Under the pieces are notes generated by a model. That model ran no database searches. It saw only the letters and a list, made by a program, of their open reading frames with translations, and had not been told where the DNA came from. A DNA stretch of 64,000 nt from Spizellomyces punctatus DAOM BR117 (taxonomy: Eukaryota; Chytridiomycota; Chytridiomycetes; Spizellomycetales; Spizellomycetaceae), in assembly GCF_000182565.1 (NCBI RefSeq), contig NW_015971538.1:1357447-1421446 (forward strand). Reading direction: 5' to 3'. The number at the start of each line of letters is the position of its first letter. Position 1 is the stretch's first letter. Both the position numbers and the translations under genes were made by a program. Shown one piece after another: positions 1 to 10,915 of the stretch.

Positions 1-553
1 CTCAACATCCTGGTATGGTGCTGGATGTGTTAAGATATGGTTTTGATCCAGATGTGAAGACTCAAAAGAGTTAATGAAGGAATTGTACAAGTTTCTAAAT
101 TTCTTTCACATTATTTTATCATATTTCGTGTTTGCTTGGAAAATGTGAGAAGGATAAGTGTCATGATACACACACATCTTCCTGAAAGCACTAATATCTA
201 CACTTGATGTGTATCAGAATGTGAACACGGAAGACTGTTCACGAGCCATTGAAGCCCTTTTTGATAACGCATACCGAGGTTATATTCCGCATACAAATAG
301 AGAAGACTCTACTGCAAACTCCTTCCCCCAGATTGCAACAGTGTTAGTTGAGGCAACGCTTGACAACAACCGTTGCTTCCTTTGCTGCATATCTGTCGCC
401 CGAAGGCAGCAAGCATCTTGAACCCAGCCGACCGCGCTACTAAGCCATAGTCACGTGCCCCTTCTCCAATTCAACCTCGGCCACCGCAGCAACGATAGCT
501 TTCCTCCCTTTTCGGACGTTGATCATCCATCCATCCATCTTTGACTTTACGCC
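1..553. other. Intergenic, upstream of RPS28
   Basis: I see no supportable gene here. The right-hand part must hold the RPS28 promoter and leader: a CT-rich tract and a short CATC repeat (about 527-540) lie just before the RPS28 start codon. A CACGTG motif occurs near 453. The open frames on the minus strand are low in coding character and overlap this leader. Confidence 0.5.
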
Positions 554-1237
554 ATGGTGAGTTGCTGTTGATGGGGGCAGGTGACGGAGGTGAAGGCGTT
601 CTGTGCTGTGTCCTGGGAGATCTCGATGAAACGGATGGATGGAAGGACGTTGGACGAGGCATGGAACATGTGCGAGCATGAAATTGCAAAAGGGGAATTT
701 GACGATATTTAGTTGGACTGCAGGAACGAGAAGATATTTTGAGGACTAGGTGGACTCTCTGGAGAAATGCAGGCGACCTGAGCTCGTTAGGGTGAATGCA
801 AAACCAGAATGGGGGCAGAAGCGGGAAGATAGTGACAGATCACCCCCCATTATCTCAACAACTCCCACGCAATACCTTCAACCGATCTTAACCACATCAC
901 CTCTTACAGGACACAAAAAGCGCAGTCCCCAAGCTTGCCCGCGTTGTCAAGGTTTTGGGTCGTACCGGCTCCCGGTAAGGCGAGGTGGCTACATGTTGAC
1001 AATATCCGCCTGTATTGACTTGACTGTCCGGGTATCCTTAGCGGAGGAGTGACCCAAGTCCGTGTCGAATTCATGGACGACACCAACCGATCCATTATTC
1101 GGAACGTGAAGGGTCCCGTGCGTGAAAACGGTATGTTCCTAGGTTGCAGCCTTATATAGAGGGCTCTTTTTCACATCTGGTCATTAGACATTCTCACCCT
1201 CCTCGAATCTGAGCGTGAAGCCCGTCGTCTCCGTTAA
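554..1237 (+). CDS. RPS28: 40S ribosomal protein S28 (eS28)
   Basis: Component of the small ribosomal subunit near the mRNA exit and E site. Four exons can be joined in phase: 554-556 (the ATG only), 910-974, 1042-1130 and 1188-1237, giving 68 residues, the normal length of the family (yeast 67). The product begins [20 protein letters not shown] and carries the conserved blocks [31 protein letters not shown] and the C-terminal [10 protein letters not shown]. Every junction has GT-AG ends. The first intron (557-909) starts directly after the start codon, so the second exon supplies Asp2. RPS14, 3 kb downstream, has the same arrangement. Identification rests on near-complete family identity, so the only doubt is the exact 5' end of the transcript. 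Confidence 0.96.
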
Positions 1238-1690
1238 GAAGATGGATGCGATTGTGAGGGTCTTCTTGTCTTTCTCTGGCTGGGCTGTCCACCTGTAATT
1301 GTTGCTTCCTACGTCTGATATGAAAGGCTGAGAGGAAGGGGATGCCTAGACGTGGAAAGATCGGATGGTGTATTTTCTGCATTGTCAATAAATTTGTTAC
1401 TGGACGCCACCATTTCCCGTTTTCTACCAGCTTCTGCTGAAAGTGTACCTGGTTGACTCGGAAACTGCACTCTGACTCCTGATCAGGTCCATATTTGGCT
1501 ATGACGCATAGATGTAGAAGCCCGTGAGACAGGCGCGCACCAAAGCCAGTACAACGGAAAATGCGAAAAACGTGCGTGAGAGTGGATTCTAAGTCCTCTA
1601 TAAATACTTGGGTCCCACTATTGACCCGTGAAATTGAGGCAATACCCCACAAGTGCTCCAAAAGCCCCCCAATGATCTACCTAATCTATG

Positions 1691-3448
1691 CTAATCCTTT
1701 TTGATATGTCTGTCTCCGATATGACGTTCATACATTCTACCTAAGAAGCGCTCGATGCCGTATGCCATGTAGTGGGCACGTGGGGCAGAAAGAATATCGT
1801 ACATGTGATTTGCATTCTGGTTGGGACATAAGTGTCTGTCAGATTTAAGACGGAGATAAAACGTAAAGAAGTACTACGTACAGGGAATTCCACATAGCAA
1901 ATTGGCTCTTTGGAGATCTTCTTGTAACTTTGGACGAAATCGCGAACGGAACGGAATGGGACGAGAATGTCGGCGCGGCCGCTGTAAACAAAGGTATGAA
2001 GTGAGGACCACGTAAAAGACATATTCTCCCGAGGTGCGAAACACTTACTGGAACAGTAAAAAGGGAGGCAACTGTTCTGTCCCATTGACAGCTTTAGGCA
2101 TTTTGGATCCTTCCTCTTTTGTATCCGCGGCCGTCACCTTTTCTCCCAAACTGGCGGCGTTACTCCTTCTCCGCTCCGCCTCCATCTGCTTCAATAGGAT
2201 GACTGGACTCGAGAGTTTGAGGAATTCTTCATTGGGGGTGAAGCCTTCTTCCTTGCCCAAAATCTGTTTCGCAAACCAGTCCTGGAATTTATGTCTCCAG
2301 TAGCGTTTGTGGTTTGTCAAATCAAGAACGGCATTGATGCCAACACATGCTTGAACAGATGTATCGACAGATTCAAAGCCGGGTTGGTAGAACGGGTCGT
2401 TTTGTGTCATGGCTGCCATGGCTGCCAAATGTCCACCGGCAGAGTTACCGGCCAACGCAACAAAATTTGGGTCACCTCCGTATCGCCCAATATTCTGTCT
2501 AACCCACCTAATGGCCCGTTTGACATCAATGAGGTGATCGGGGTATTTGGCGTGCGGCGAAAGCCGGTAATTTACGGAGACGACGACCCAGCGCTTAAGG
2601 GCGAGGTAAGAGATGAATGGTGGGGAAATCGTTTTATCGCCCATCGACCAGGAGCCACCGTGTATGAATATGAGGACTGGGCGGTGCCGGGGATAGCTTG
2701 GGTGGATGTGGACGTCCAAGGACATGTAGGGTTCCGCGGCTGGACCGGCTTGTTTCAACTCTTCCTCAGAGGCGTAAACAACTGGAATAGTGGCTGGTTA
2801 GCGCTTACGCTGCACCTCGCTCCGTGTAGGAAATCATCAACTTACTGTCGGGATGGACCATGACATTTCTGGCCGACCAAAAGGGATTTAACAAGCGAAA
2901 CCAATAGCCGAGGCTGCCCATCCACAACAAAGCTATTAATCCCTATCCTCTGCGAGATCTCCTTCAATGCAATTGAAACCTACTGAAAGAATCCCGGAGG
3001 ATCATGCGAATCCGCAGCCCGAAAAACTTTGGTCTGTTCCTCCACGACATAACGGGCGAAATAGCATTGAAGAAATAATCCCCAGATGGTCAGAAAGACG
3101 ACGATATCAAGGCGATACAGCCAGTTCGAGTATGCAAGTTCGAATACTCCGACTTTGGTTGCAAAGTAGAGGATGAGGAATTTAAAAAAGAGAAACACTT
3201 GCGGAAATTCGGTTCTTTAAAAAGAACACAAGGTTGTGAGTGGGGGAGTTGGAACACTTTTCGGCCAAAGGTTTCGTTGGCTCATATCTCAAGTTCTAAG
3301 AGACTTACATCAAAGTTGATAGAATCAGGACATTGAAACGATATTTCCTTGAACTGTTTGCAGGAGAAGGAAGTTGGGACAAGACGCACAGGAGCCCTGT
3401 TAACCCCACAGAGAGGGCATACAGGGTCGCGTAGACCGCTGTGAGCAT
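1691..3448 (-). CDS. Membrane-anchored alpha/beta hydrolase, ICME-like
   Basis: Serine hydrolase resembling prenylcysteine methylesterases and other HGG-type esterases, probably acting at an internal membrane. Reading leftward, the N-terminal exon starts at 3448 (MLTAVYATLYALSV) and, with the next exon (about 3225-2980), encodes several hydrophobic helices. A further hydrophobic exon follows (about 2846-2930), then the catalytic part: exons 2781-2049, 1981-1882 and 1816-1691. Visible are the oxyanion motif HGGSW, the nucleophile elbow GNSAGG, the acid in HGRADILVP and the histidine in NANHMYDILSAPRAHY. The last two joins restore phase exactly, which supports them. The join between the exon ending near 2980 and the one starting near 2930 is unresolved because the obvious donor gives the wrong phase. 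The hydrolase fold is sure. The substrate (prenylcysteine methyl ester) is inferred from overall resemblance. Confidence 0.8.
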
Positions 3449-4343
3449 TGGAGATTGGAGGGTTTTTGGTTGGGAAGTGAGTAACGATGAGGTTTACAGA
3501 TGGGAGACAAGAGAAACCTCCTGGTGTTATTTAAACAAGAAGAATCGGGTAAAAAAGTCGACAAAGGCCAAGAATGCTCAGAAAGCTTCGCTCTGACCGC
3601 AACTTTCCTAAAGTTGCTTATTGATTGAAATTTCAAAATGGGATATTTGGCTGAGAATTTGTGTCGCGTTTTCTTTCTTGTTTGTTTTCCTTCAAGATGG
3701 AGGGGAGGAGAGGAAGAGAGATGGAAGAGCAAAAGGTGAATTGCCAAAGGATGGACTCAAGAAAGGATTCAATGGGAAGTAGGAAGCGAACATGGATCAT
3801 GACCCTCTTTAGAGAATGATCCACCACATTATAATTGAAACATTGGAATAAAAGTTGCTTGGAGAGATTCATCCATGTTCAGCACCATTGGGTACCCTTT
3901 AGCACCTTGCAGGACGTTGCATCTTGGGCTATATCACCTTGTTGAGGTTTGATTACATGGGAATACACTGAGAAGCCTATGATACGAGGTGTTCTAATTG
4001 ACGGACAGGTTTTACACGTTCTGCATACTGGCTCTAGGCTTCAAAAGAGACAGCAGATCTTGACTCTCCTTGCCATGCACAAGAACCGTATTAAAAGACC
4101 TTTGCATGATATCCATCTCCTCTCAAGCCAACGTACTTCTTGGACTATTCGCACCAGAACACCTTTTGAACGTTTGAGCGGTGGTGGCACAATCACATTG
4201 ATATTGCAAATCATTGCCACCGACACGTGACACAAGCCGAACGCCAAAACATTTGCAGAATTCCAACTGTCGGATTTCCTTCCTCTCGCAACGACCGTTG
4301 GAAAGTCATCCCTCACATCTTTCCGTCGAATCCATCGTACGCC
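3449..4343. other. Intergenic between hydrolase and RPS14
   Basis: Shared upstream region of two divergently transcribed genes. I found no open frame with splice support or family resemblance. The right end holds the RPS14 promoter and leader, with a CACGTG-containing stretch near 4225. Confidence 0.5.
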
Positions 4344-5391
4344 ATGGTGAGTAACAGTCCAGATATCATTGATGGAGAGAGAACGCTGCAAGTGGAATGA
4401 GTGAATGGATGGATGGATGGATGGATAGAAGGATGGATGCGATCGACACTCAGGAATAGTACCGGAAATAATTCAAATGAAATCCGCTCATGGAGAAATA
4501 TAAGCTGGCTCAACGGGGAGGAGAAAGGCACGGGGGAGACTAACGGGTAGACGATAGGAACATCGGCGGAAATGAATGGGACATGCGATAATGCAACCCC
4601 TATTTGGCCGAATGAGATGCTGATTGCTCTTTCCTCGTCTTCTGTCACCAGCCACCAAAAGCTCCCAAGCCGGCTGAAGAGAACATCAAGCTCGGACCTC
4701 AGGTCCGTGAGGGTGAAAACGTCTTTGGCGTCGCCCACATCTTCGCCAGCTTCAACGACACTTTTGTCCACGTTACCGATATGACTGGCCGTGAAACGAT
4801 CTCCCGTGTCACTGGTAGGTTCAATCTTCTTTCTTAGTTTCATTACCCGCCGGGTTCGACGTGGTGCCTTGTTTGCATCCTTCCTACGTTACCCCGGTTT
4901 GGTACCAGAACAGGAACCTTTCCGGGGAAAGTGGCGTACGGGACATGTCGAATCGGACTAGTGGTGAAACACGTAATCCGTGAAAGAGCAGTTGAATGAC
5001 CGATGCCCTCGCCACTTTTCCCCCTTGTTGCGCGATAGGTGGTATGAAGGTGAAGGCCGACCGTGACGAGTCCTCTCCCTACGCGGCCATGTTGGCGGCT
5101 CAGGACGTTGCCCTGAAGTGCAAGGAGGTCGGCATCACCGCCGTTCACATCAAGCTCCGTGCTACCGGTGGTAACGGTACCAAGACTCCCGGTCCTGGTG
5201 CGCAGAGTGCTCTCCGTGCTCTTGCCCGTAGCGGCTTGAGGATCGGCCGTATTGGTATGTGATCCTCTGTGCCAGTTATGTGATTGCGTGGCTACAAGTA
5301 CTAATTCGATCTTCTTTGTACAGAGGATGTGACTCCCATCCCCACTGACAGCACCCGCAGAAAGGGTGGTCGTCGTGGTCGTCGTTTGTAA
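4344..5391 (+). CDS. RPS14: 40S ribosomal protein S14 (uS11)
   Basis: Small-subunit platform protein that contacts 18S rRNA near the 3' end. Four exons join in phase: 4344-4346 (ATG alone), 4652-4814, 5039-5254 and 5324-5391. The product runs [18 protein letters not shown], then [72 protein letters not shown], and ends [14 protein letters not shown], which is the invariant basic tail of the family. All introns have GT-AG ends. The first (4347-4651) follows the start codon directly and contains a GGAT tetranucleotide run at about 4405-4437. Compared with yeast or human S14 only the extreme N-terminus varies. Confidence 0.97.
4405..4437. repeat. GGAT tetranucleotide microsatellite in RPS14 intron 1
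   Basis: About eight imperfect copies of GGAT, interrupted by a GAAGG step. It lies inside the first intron of RPS14. The reverse motif (CATC) is repeated three times just before the RPS28 start codon. Confidence 0.85.
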
Positions 5392-5568
5392 GCTATCCGC
5401 GATCATATGTCGGTCTTCAGATTTGCTTTGTTCGCACTGTGCGGCAGGCATGCTACAGTTTCTGGGGGGAATCTGGAATGGCTCACTGTACACATCTATA
5501 ATAAACGAGTCTGAGAACTAATTGGATTTCTGTTTGGACACTGTACATTTGGCTGCATATAACCTGGT

Positions 5569-6257
5569 CTAAATCACCCTCTCAATCTTCTTGATTACCA
5601 CCCCCAAAGCTAATTGTGCTGACTCTTCTGGCTTTACATCCATCTTCAAATCCTTAATTTTACCACCTGGCTCTACCACGACATGGGATCTCTTGATCCC
5701 AATTTTGTTGCCCTTCTCGTCGGTTGTAGCCAGACCCAATGCTCCTGCGAATCGAAAGCCTGCATCCGTAAGCAGGTTGAATATGAATCCTTGTTGGTGT
5801 TTCCACCTGGAGTGAACGGTGGGAGTATCTCCACTATTTCACGCATTCGCATCAATAGCCTCATCAACAGTGTTGCAGGGGTCCGTCTTGGCTTACCTTA
5901 CGCCAAACACTTGATAATCCGCCGAGTTGAAAGTTTTCCACGTCTCTTGAAATACAGTTGCTTGCTTCAGGCACCCGGGTGTGTCTGCCTACAAAACGCC
6001 AGTATCCAACCATGAGCGCTTAATGCAATGCGCTTACCACAGGACCCAAAACAAAATTGGGAAGAACCTACTTTTGAGAAAAAGAAAAACACCGCCCCAC
6101 GCTTTTCTACAACCTGTCTCAATGCAACATTCTCGTCCCGTTCATCCTTCAATACCAAATCGGGTATCGTACCACCTTCATAGAGGGACTGGGATGTCGA
6201 TTGTTGAGATGTCGTCTCGGTGCGTGTTGCAGCAGCTGGCTGGATAGGAGCCGGCAT
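5569..6257 (-). CDS. Peroxiredoxin, PrxQ/BCP type (Dot5-like)
   Basis: Thiol peroxidase that reduces hydroperoxides using thioredoxin; the yeast relative Dot5 is nuclear. The first exon starts at 6257 (MPAPIQPAAATRTE) and carries IPDLVLKDERDENVALRQ and the strand GAVFFFFSK. Splicing joins this to ADTPGCLKQATVFQETWKTF, which has the peroxidatic cysteine in TPGC. The C-terminal exon holds GFIFNLLTDAGFRFAGALGL and KIGIKRSHVVVEPGGKI, ending in IKKIERVI. The cysteine five residues after TPGC found in many BCP proteins is alanine here, so this is either a 1-Cys form or resolves elsewhere. The splice after DYQVFGV (about 5810-5910) is uncertain: the best join lacks the usual SADSP segment, so a small exon may be missed. 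It is convergent with RPS14. Confidence 0.87.
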
Positions 6258-6483
6258 GATACTCGTTTGATAAGAGCTAAACTGTTGGTAAACGGTAATG
6301 AAAGTTGATGAAATTGGGACCAGGTAAAGACTGGGCAGTGGGAGCAAAAAAGTGAAGGAATAGCCTCAAAATGTTGGTGTGCAGGGTCGGGTGGCTTTGC
6401 AGCCCGATGACGTGAGCGCGTCACTTGGTTTTGACCTGTCAGTGATCGGGCGGATTATGTAAAATGCAAACCACACATGAAGG

Positions 6484-6997
6484 ATGGTCTGTGCACTATC
6501 CGCTGGGGACGGAAAGACTTGCACGTACAGTCTACCCTCTAAATTGTCTGAATGGAACCTAGAGTCATTGGTATATTTCCGCCAACATCATCATTCGATC
6601 GATATAAAAGACGGTGAATATACGATTCTCAAAAGTCCGCTGGCGCTTTTACAATCAAACGCGGACATTCTTCGAACTTGGCTAAGAGCTGCGGTTGATA
6701 CTCTGGAGTCAACTTGTAGTCCGGACCTTGAGGCTCTAATGGTGACAAAATATGTTTCTCATCTCACTGGACTTTCCATCAAAACAGGATTCGTCGGATG
6801 ACGTTGAAAGATTTGGACAGCGCGGAAGCCGTGTATGTCCTTAACGCACGCACTGCGGCAATACGTATTTGGAAGCTTCTGGTCAGATTTCGCATCTGTC
6901 TACACGTGCTTTTGAAGGAGAACTTGCAACTTCCATTGTCCGCAAGGCGGGCTGTGAAGTCAATCGGTTTCTGGTCGGTACAATTAGTTTCAATTGA
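6484..6997 (+). CDS. Small unrecognised protein, predicted from splice phase
   Basis: I do not recognise this product. Three exons can be joined in phase: 6484-6741, 6788-6830 and 6876-6997, giving about 141 residues. The middle is leucine- and alanine-rich and probably helical (SPLALLQSNADILRTWLR), followed by an acidic turn (DSSDDVERFG) and a C-terminus ending RFLVGTISFN. Both introns are about 45 nt with GT-AG ends. The fact that two short introns restore one long frame is the main support. It lies head to head with the peroxiredoxin, 226 bp from its start. A non-coding origin cannot be excluded. Confidence 0.35.
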
Positions 6998-7422
6998 GAG
7001 AAGATGCGGTGATAGCAAATTTTTTGCCCAGTAAGACGAGCGACAAACAAATCTGATGAAAAACTCTAAATACATTGATCTTACGCAAACAATAAACTGT
7101 ACACAACTTCTATCTCCAAAGAGGGAATCCCTACTCCCTTGTCCACAAATGCAATCAGCGATCATCCTCTACTTTTACACTGTTCTCGTCACCAATCTTT
7201 AACCCAAGCAACGGCGAACAGGTCAGCCATCTTAAATCTGGATGATCTGTGCACTCCTGATACTAGTTTCACCACATTTTAACTTGAGGCTAGTTTTGAG
7301 CGTACGGTATGATCACGACCCCTTACCTGAGTAAGAACAGGAACACCCATTATATCTGCTACGGCAGCGACGTATTGGATCATCATTTCGTCGAATTCGG
7401 CGGATGGGTGTCCTTGAAGCTT

Positions 7423-8315
7423 CTATACACTCATCGCTTTTGAGTCTGAGTCTTGAACAAGGCTAGAATCCAAGGGCTGTACCTCTTTCCAGGCCTTCTC
7501 CTTCATGCGTGTGTAGCGTTGGTAAGACTTCTCCTTTATCCCCTTGGCAAGCACGGGATCATCTAATACATCATGCTGGCATAGAGATTTGCAACAGTCT
7601 TCTGGAGATTTGCCTCCATATAGATAATCTTCCACCCCCGCCTGGCAGAATGGATTAGTACACCATGCGTTAACGAGTCAAAGAAGAGGTAACATACCTG
7701 TATTTGGAGCTCAAGGAAGAGGTCATACCATGGATCGAGGATCTTATATGGCTCTGCATCGTCGGTAGCATCTGCAGCTGCGGTTTCTTGAAGTACCCAA
7801 CCGCCAACGGAGAGGAAAGTGGGAATAATAGAAGTCAGGCTTTCGGACCCGGCTTTGCGACGTGGTCTAGAGAATTGTAGATGGAGCAATGATCAGACTG
7901 TAACCCAGATTGCTTAAAGCCACTTACGCAAGTACCTATTTAAAACGACGCTGGCTAATCGATACAGTTGTATTCGGCATTTGAGGGGGGTGGTATCCAG
8001 ATCCGTTAAAGTATTCAAGATATCTATGCGATGCTATGTTTGGAATTCCTTTTTTAAGCCTCCAAATTGCAGAAAGCTCGACACAAACCATCTGATATAG
8101 CACTGAAATCCTCCGCAACACGCGCGCATCCTAGTTTGTCTTTGACATCTTGTGCCGCCCGGAGGTAGTATGTTGTTGCCACGTACAGAGACTTTGCAAA
8201 AGTGTAAGAATATGATGTGCGCAACCAAGCAAGAGCAAAATAAGCGTACCCAGTCGAGGATCAGCAGCTGGATATCTGCTTCAGTGGGCGAGAGACTCTT
8301 TGTGGTTGCTAACAT
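7423..8315 (-). CDS. Hypothetical multi-exon protein
   Basis: Function unknown. Reading leftward, the first exon starts at 8315 (MLATTKSLSPTEADIQLLIL) and a GT-AG intron leads to SLYVATTYYLRAAQDVKDKL. A later exon reads DILNTLTDLDTTPLKCRIQL and RLASVVLNRYL. A gtaagt donor near 7926 then joins RPRRKAGSESLTSIIPTFLS, ETAAADATDDAEPYKILDPW and, after another intron (gtatgt donor near 7698), AGVEDYLYGGKSPEDCCKSL to the stop at 7423. The protein is about 240 residues, soluble and mostly helical in appearance, without a signal peptide. The second splice site (8030-8110) is not resolved. Agreement of frame across three of four junctions makes this a likely real gene. Confidence 0.55.
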
Positions 8316-9259
8316 GGCAAGTGTTGAGGATCATGAAATGGTGTTTTCTCGTCCAGCTGTCGTATACTGCTTGGAAGCGACGTTTTAGAGGGCAGCCAGA
8401 ACGCTTGGAAGTCGGCAACCACTGATGAACATGAGTTTGGAGATGAACAGATGTTTGAATGGGAAGACAGCGAGGATCTGCGGACCACGTGACTAAATCC
8501 TGCTCGCGCTTGGTAAGCGAGAGTTTTATATTGGCAATAACATTGCACTCCTTTGGTCTAGCAAGAGAACCAGCCCAGATAAGTTTAACTACTATTTTGC
8601 CTAATTACACATGCAGTTAATCACCTGGGTAACTAACGCCCACCACCACAAGAGATATCTTATAACGTCTTGTTTTGACGAACGGATTGACGTAGGAGGT
8701 CAGCGACCAGTGAACCAGAATTAGCCTCGGTAAGCATGGGATCCAATCTACAAACATACTTGCAATTGCATCAGTATAGTAGTATTAGCGTTGCAAGATA
8801 ATTCTTGCTCTTTGTTGGTATATTTTGGAGGATGAGGTCCTCACCACCCGATCAGCATTCTTCTTATAATTACATATTGAGAGTCAAGGTCAAAGAACAA
8901 GCGGCAGGAGAGAGAAGAGGCTGGGGGTATTATAGAAAGATACGTGCTACTGGGAGACTATTCCGGTCATCAGATGGCCGCAAGGGCAATGATTGCAATC
9001 ATGACTGCATGTGGACCCATCTTTCTTGTTTATCTTCATAATCATGTTATATCAAATGCGTTTATTTCAATTTGGCTGCAATAGCTATGTATTTTCCCAC
9101 CGCTATATAGTGATAATTTCTAAGCTGCCCACCTGTCAGGCTTTTAATGACCTCCTTCATATGAGTCCGCGTAACCAGATTTCTCTGTTGCGCCTGTAAT
9201 ACTGATGCTCACAAACAAGTTCCACATTTCCTTACAATCTAAAGTCCAAATTTTTATCA
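8316..9259. other. Intergenic, no gene seen
   Basis: About 0.9 kb between the start of the hypothetical gene and the end of the DUF4246 gene. It is AT-rich and has only short, poorly coding frames. A CACGTG motif near 8486 is the only recognisable site. Confidence 0.5.
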
Positions 9260-10915
9260 TCAATGCTCACAAAGTGAAAACTGCCTCTCAAACATCTCGT
9301 CGTTATTTTTGCCGACAAAATACTTTCGCTCCTTCATCAGCTCCTCCCGAAATACCTTGGCCTCCTTCAATGTCATGCGCCCCGGGACGTTCTCCACAAT
9401 AGTTTCCGTCACGAAATCGGGCAGATTCCTGAAAGGTGCGCCAACAGTATCGGCCACCTCATGACGGAACCATTCATCCTGTTGCGGTGGAACGCGCTTC
9501 GTGGAGACGATTCGCTTGGACGGATCGACGAGGAAGAACACGAGGATTTTACGATGACCTGGCTTTGTTGGGTCGATAAGAGAAAAGGAGTCGAGTTTAT
9601 GCTGGTAAATGTTTGGAAAGGCGATGCAACGGGACTGAGGCGTTTCAATGCTGCCGAGGTCTTGGTTGAGAGCCTCTTCGTCAGCCAACCCGTATATCAT
9701 TTCAACACCTCGGTTGTCATTCTGCTCATAGTCGGGTTCGCAGACTGCCACTCGGAAGCCGAGTGATGATAGTGTCGTATTTTCAACAGAGTAATAGTAT
9801 ATACCCGATGCAATGATTTTCTCATTCATCATACCTTCCACGTGCCACACCCCACCGGGATACGTAGGATTTTCGGGAGTGAGATATATAGAAGCAAGCT
9901 TGACTATAACTTGAAGGCGGCGGTTGTTGAGTGTGACAACGCGCTCGGCAGGCGAAGGAGGCTGATAGGTCGGAACAGTGGGACTTATTGGTGTTCGAGT
10001 CATCCACCATTCTTCGTGGGCTTCGTCGTACGCTTCATCGTCTAATTCGTCAGGATCGGGTTCACCAGTGTACCAATTAAATGGGTCTACTTTGATGACA
10101 TTGTCGCGGGGATTGCGAAGGTCCGTCAAGACGTTGTTGAAAAGGGGCACAAACCGTGAAAAAATCTCCGCTATAGTCTGATACAACGGTTTGTGCAGTC
10201 GGGGATGAAGGTTGTTGATGTAGGAAGTAATACCAGTTGTACCATCGTCCCGGACAACAAACTCGCTAGGAAGCCATTGAAACTTTTCAGAATACCAGTA
10301 CTTTTCTCCATAGCTATCCTTTTGCAGTGGTTGAATCGCGACTGCTTCTGTTGTCCCCCCACCCATAAACTGCTGCCATGTCAGTTTCCCCGCTTCCTCT
10401 TCGGTGTATCCTCGAGTGACGTCGCTAACTAGAGGGAACAAAGAGGGATGGACAAGATCCAGCACCTGATTGTTTGATCCTGGATGCCAATCTTTTCGAT
10501 GCTCAGGCACATTCTCCAGAGCTTTGACCTGCTCTACCAACTTGGCCTCAAGCTCTGGGGAGATGAGTTTATCGGCAAGATGGATACCATAAACTCCAAA
10601 CCGCGTGGGTGCGTGAACAGCGTCATGCTTCAACTCTTCGAGCACATACTCAAAAGCGCCCTCTGCGATACCCCCTTGCGCATCCAATTCTTTCCGCCAT
10701 TTTGACACAATTTCCTCGTTGTGAATTTTGGAGGTCCAGTTGGGCTTATTCCGAAGCGCGTTGGACAGTGATATGAGTGACAGCTCGAGAAGGGTCTTGG
10801 GCGGATCCCCTGAACCGTAGTCGTCAAAGTACTGCTTTTCCTGACCATCTGTGGTATAGAACGGACTTGGGATCCCCGATAGATCGGAGTTGTCGGCAGG
10901 GATATTGGCTGCCAT
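9260..10915 (-). CDS. DUF4246 family protein
   Basis: Single-exon gene for about 551 residues. The start at 10915 (MAANIPADNSDLSGIPSPFY) is the first ATG in the frame; the frame is open a little further upstream without one. The sequence matches the fungal DUF4246 pattern: an N-terminal helical part (TLLELSLISLSNALRNKPNW), a central WQQFMGGGT and SEKFQWLPSEFVV, and the core VWHVEGMMNEKIIASGIYYY near residues 360-385, where the His and Glu resemble a metal site. The C-terminus contains RKILVFFLVDPSKRIVST and VPPQQDEW, typical of the family. The biochemical function of DUF4246 is not established; a dioxygenase-like fold has been suggested, and that is inference here. It stands alone in a gene-poor stretch. 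Confidence 0.9.
   Translation of the reverse strand: MAANIPADNSDLSGIPSPFYTTDGQEKQYFDDYGSGDPPKTLLELSLISLSNALRNKPNWTSKIHNEEIVSKWRKELDAQGGIAEGAFEYVLEELKHDAVHAPTRFGVYGIHLADKLISPELEAKLVEQVKALENVPEHRKDWHPGSNNQVLDLVHPSLFPLVSDVTRGYTEEEAGKLTWQQFMGGGTTEAVAIQPLQKDSYGEKYWYSEKFQWLPSEFVVRDDGTTGITSYINNLHPRLHKPLYQTIAEIFSRFVPLFNNVLTDLRNPRDNVIKVDPFNWYTGEPDPDELDDEAYDEAHEEWWMTRTPISPTVPTYQPPSPAERVVTLNNRRLQVIVKLASIYLTPENPTYPGGVWHVEGMMNEKIIASGIYYYSVENTTLSSLGFRVAVCEPDYEQNDNRGVEMIYGLADEEALNQDLGSIETPQSRCIAFPNIYQHKLDSFSLIDPTKPGHRKILVFFLVDPSKRIVSTKRVPPQQDEWFRHEVADTVGAPFRNLPDFVTETIVENVPGRMTLKEAKVFREELMKERKYFVGKNNDEMFERQFSLCEH

Noticed and set aside
1194-1661. 155-residue minus-strand frame between RPS28 and the hydrolase
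   Set aside because: It overlaps the last exon of RPS28 in antisense, its reading shows no domain, and the start lies in no promoter-like context.
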